From: Virgibacillus_F flavescens
GTDB lineage: Bacteria; Bacillota; Bacilli; Bacillales; Amphibacillaceae
NCBI RefSeq assembly: GCF_050574275.1
Contig: NZ_CP192260.1
Span: 2,232,001 to 2,296,000 of the forward strand
Length of the DNA stretch: 64,000 nt
Direction of reading: 5' to 3'
Position 1 is the stretch's first letter. Each line of letters begins with the position of its first letter. The notes under the pieces are model-generated. The model saw only the letters and a program-made list of their open reading frames with translations, was not told where the DNA came from and ran no database searches. Made by a program: the position numbers and the translations under genes. This document shows positions 62,258 through 64,000 of the stretch, piece by piece.

Positions 62258-63082
62258 ATGAATAAAATACGAGTATTAATCGCCAAACCTGGTCTTGACG
62301 GACATGATCGGGGCGCTTTAGTAATTGCACAAGCATTACGTGATCATGGCATGGAAGTAATTTATACTGGATTACGACAAACGCCTGTACAAATTGCGCA
62401 GGCAGCTGTACAAGAAGATGTAGACGTGATTGGACTTTCTTCTCTATCAGGGGCACATCGATCCTTGTTTCCTAAAGTTGTAGAAGAACTTAAAAAAAGA
62501 AACGCAAGTGATATTCCGGTTGTTGGTGGCGGAGTCATTCCAAGTGAAGATATTCCATTTTTAAAAGAAAAAGGAATAAATCAAATCTTTACTAGTGGAT
62601 CTTCAACAGAAGTACTTGCAAATTACATTAAACAGCTAATTAATCCTGACTCAACTAAATTGGAAAAACCCAGCAAGATTGCTCATATTGGAATTGCAGT
62701 GAATTCAATCGATCAGGCGCTCCCATTCTATTCAGATATTCTGGGTCTGGAACTAGAAGGGATTGAAACGGTGGTATCTGAAGATGTTAAGGTTGCATTT
62801 CTGAAAATTGGTGAAGCACGTTTTGAATTATTAGAGCCACTTTCCGAAAAATCTGCTGTTCAAGGTTTTATCACTAAAAAGGGTGAGGGAGTTCACCACA
62901 TTGCAATCGAAGTTGATAATATAAATGAAAGATTGCAGCAGTATAAATCCAAAGGGGTACAGTTGATTCATGAAGAATCAAAGCCTGGTGCACATAACAG
63001 TGAAATAGCGTTTATTCATCCAAAAGCAGCGAATGGCGTATTAGTTGAATTATGTCAGTCAGCAGAAGGAAGTGAAAAGTAA
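62258..63082 (+). CDS. Fusion: B12-binding mutase subunit plus methylmalonyl-CoA epimerase
   Basis: 274 residues in two domains. Residues 1-130 are a cobalamin-binding domain (IRVLIAKPGLDGHDRGA with the DxHxxG ligand, GLSSLSGAH, VVGGGVIP). Residues 140-270 are a vicinal-oxygen-chelate epimerase (KIAHIGIAVNSIDQALPFY; GEGVHHIAIEVDNI; metal ligands His, His, Glu in VLVELCQ). A short linker joins them. One chain thus supplies the mutase small subunit and the preceding epimerase step. The stop overlaps the next start by one base (TAATG). Confidence 0.93.
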   Translation: MNKIRVLIAKPGLDGHDRGALVIAQALRDHGMEVIYTGLRQTPVQIAQAAVQEDVDVIGLSSLSGAHRSLFPKVVEELKKRNASDIPVVGGGVIPSEDIPFLKEKGINQIFTSGSSTEVLANYIKQLINPDSTKLEKPSKIAHIGIAVNSIDQALPFYSDILGLELEGIETVVSEDVKVAFLKIGEARFELLEPLSEKSAVQGFITKKGEGVHHIAIEVDNINERLQQYKSKGVQLIHEESKPGAHNSEIAFIHPKAANGVLVELCQSAEGSEK

Positions 63083-64000
63083 TGGATATATTTGATAAAA
63101 TTAATGAGTTGTATGATAAACGGCGACAAGTTGAACTTGGTGGTGGCGATGAACGGATAGATAAGCAGCATGCCAAAGGCAAAAAAACTGCTCGTGAAAG
63201 AATTGATTATCTGTTGGATAATAATACTTTTGTTGAACTCAATCCATTCATGGAACATAGGGAAACGGATTATGGGATGGACAGCTCGACCGCTAAAGGC
63301 GAAGGTGTTGTTACCGGATATGGAAAAATAAATGGAAAGCCAATTTACTTGTTTGCACAGGATTTCACTGTATATGGTGGTGCGCTTGGTGAAATGCATG
63401 GTAAGAAAATTGCCGCTGTAATGGATTTGGCTGCCAAAAATGGAGTTCCATTTATTGGATTAAACGATTCCGGTGGTGCAAGAATTCAAGAGGGTGTTTC
63501 ATCGTTGGATGGGTACGGTCAGGTTTTTTATCGTAATTCCATTTATTCGGGAGTAATTCCACAAATATCAGTAATTCTTGGACCAAGTGCAGGGGGAGCA
63601 GTATACTCACCAGCCATTACAGATTTTGTGATAATGGTTGAAAAAACATCACAAATGTTTATAACAGGACCCAAAGTAATCGAAACCGTCACGGGTGAAA
63701 AGATTTCATCAGAAGGTCTTGGCGGAGCGGACGTACATAACTCTAAAAGTGGAAACGCCCACATAAAAGCGTCCAGTGAAGAAGAAGCACTAGACGCTGT
63801 GCGCGATTTACTTGAATATTTGCCTGCAAACAATCAGCTGAAGCCAACATTAACTGAGTCTGAACCACAAGATGATACGTGTCACGATCTTACGGAAATT
63901 GTTCCATTTAATTCAACCCGTCCATATGATGTGAAGCGAGTAATTGATCAAGTGGTTGACAAAGGTACGTTTTTCGAGATTCATAAAGACTTCGCTAAGA
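63082..64000 (+). CDS. yqjD: Propionyl-CoA/methylmalonyl-CoA carboxyltransferase beta subunit, partial (YqjD)
   Basis: 306 residues visible, running off the window end with the frame open. Crotonase-fold carboxyltransferase: RQVELGGGDERIDKQHAKGK, TARERIDYLLD, GLNDSGGARIQEG, GPSAGGAVYSPA and FITGPKVIETVTGE. It should carboxylate propionyl-CoA with a biotin carboxylase/carrier partner, or belong to a decarboxylase/transcarboxylase. Coupled to the preceding gene by a TAATG overlap. Confidence 0.93.
   Translation, partial: MDIFDKINELYDKRRQVELGGGDERIDKQHAKGKKTARERIDYLLDNNTFVELNPFMEHRETDYGMDSSTAKGEGVVTGYGKINGKPIYLFAQDFTVYGGALGEMHGKKIAAVMDLAAKNGVPFIGLNDSGGARIQEGVSSLDGYGQVFYRNSIYSGVIPQISVILGPSAGGAVYSPAITDFVIMVEKTSQMFITGPKVIETVTGEKISSEGLGGADVHNSKSGNAHIKASSEEEALDAVRDLLEYLPANNQLKPTLTESEPQDDTCHDLTEIVPFNSTRPYDVKRVIDQVVDKGTFFEIHKDFAK

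Noticed and set aside
1..64000. CRISPR arrays, tRNA or rRNA genes, prophage and intact insertion sequences
   Set aside because: None seen on either strand. The only repeats are the dispersed ~90-bp element and the GC-rich palindromes.

Overview
The window is a low-GC, almost wall-to-wall coding segment of a spore-forming Bacillaceae chromosome. Gene order closely follows the yqg-yqh-yqi-yqj region of Bacillus subtilis (gluP, yqgQ, glcK, ltaS-type yqgS, yqgX, yqgY, comG, yqhG/H, gcv, mntR, efp, spoIIIA, accBC, nusB-folD-xseAB-ispA, tlyA-argR-recN-spoIVB-spo0A, bkd, yqiW, yqjA). It is not B. subtilis itself: an OLE RNA with its protein OapA lies after ispA, a class II (B12) ribonucleotide reductase sits where lipM is in B. 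subtilis, and a SpoVAF-like spore germination protein follows gluP. This is typical of alkaliphilic, halophilic or extremotolerant Bacillaceae (Oceanobacillus/Virgibacillus-like); the genus is inference only.

Layout. 1-7.8 kb: the end of rhomboid protease GluP, a SpoVAF-like germination protein, YqgQ-glucokinase, a lipoteichoic acid synthase, a YqgX hydrolase and two small membrane proteins. 7.9-11.8 kb (minus): complete comGA-comGG competence pseudopilus operon. 11.9-19.9 kb: shikimate kinase, YqzE, YqhG and a SNF2-type helicase (minus), then a tandem glycine riboswitch controlling gcvT-gcvPA-gcvPB, and a rhodanese. 20-28.6 kb: nrdJ with two inverted NrdR-like boxes, mntR, a patatin-like protein, FigP/YqhR, aroQ, a prolidase-type peptidase, efp and an unrecognised lipoprotein. 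28.8-34 kb: the complete eight-gene spoIIIA operon behind a sigma-E-like promoter. 34.2-36.5 kb: accB-accC-yqhY. 36.5-37.5 kb: a 1 kb gene-free stretch with two related GC-rich palindromic repeats in inverted orientation plus a separate long hairpin. 37.5-41.2 kb: nusB, folD, xseA, xseB, ispA. 41.2-42.6 kb: a dispersed repeat copy, OLE RNA and oapA, with no dxs. 42.6-48.5 kb: tlyA, argR, recN, spoIVB, spo0A, yqzF. 48.7-58.7 kb: bkdR regulator and the ptb-bcd-buk-lpdV-bkdAA-bkdAB-bkdB operon. 58.8-64 kb: bacilliredoxin, YqjA, a 40-residue Prli42-like protein, and a methylmalonyl-CoA module (mutase large subunit, a B12-binding/epimerase fusion, carboxyltransferase beta running off the end).

How it fits together. 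The bkd operon turns branched-chain keto acids into acyl-CoAs. The propionyl-CoA derived from valine and isoleucine can then be carboxylated, epimerised and rearranged to succinyl-CoA by the adjacent carboxyltransferase/epimerase/mutase genes. Both the mutase and NrdJ need adenosylcobalamin. Sporulation is strongly represented (spoIIIA, spoIVB, spo0A, SpoVAF-like, FigP).

Most notable points: the OLE RNA/OapA locus displacing or lacking dxs; a BkdR whose sigma-54-contacting GAFTGA loop reads SAFSET, with no -24/-12 promoter seen in front of ptb; the B12-binding/epimerase fusion; a 90-bp dispersed repeat present three times; and the inverted pair of palindromic repeats. All calls are from reading sequence; no database search was run.
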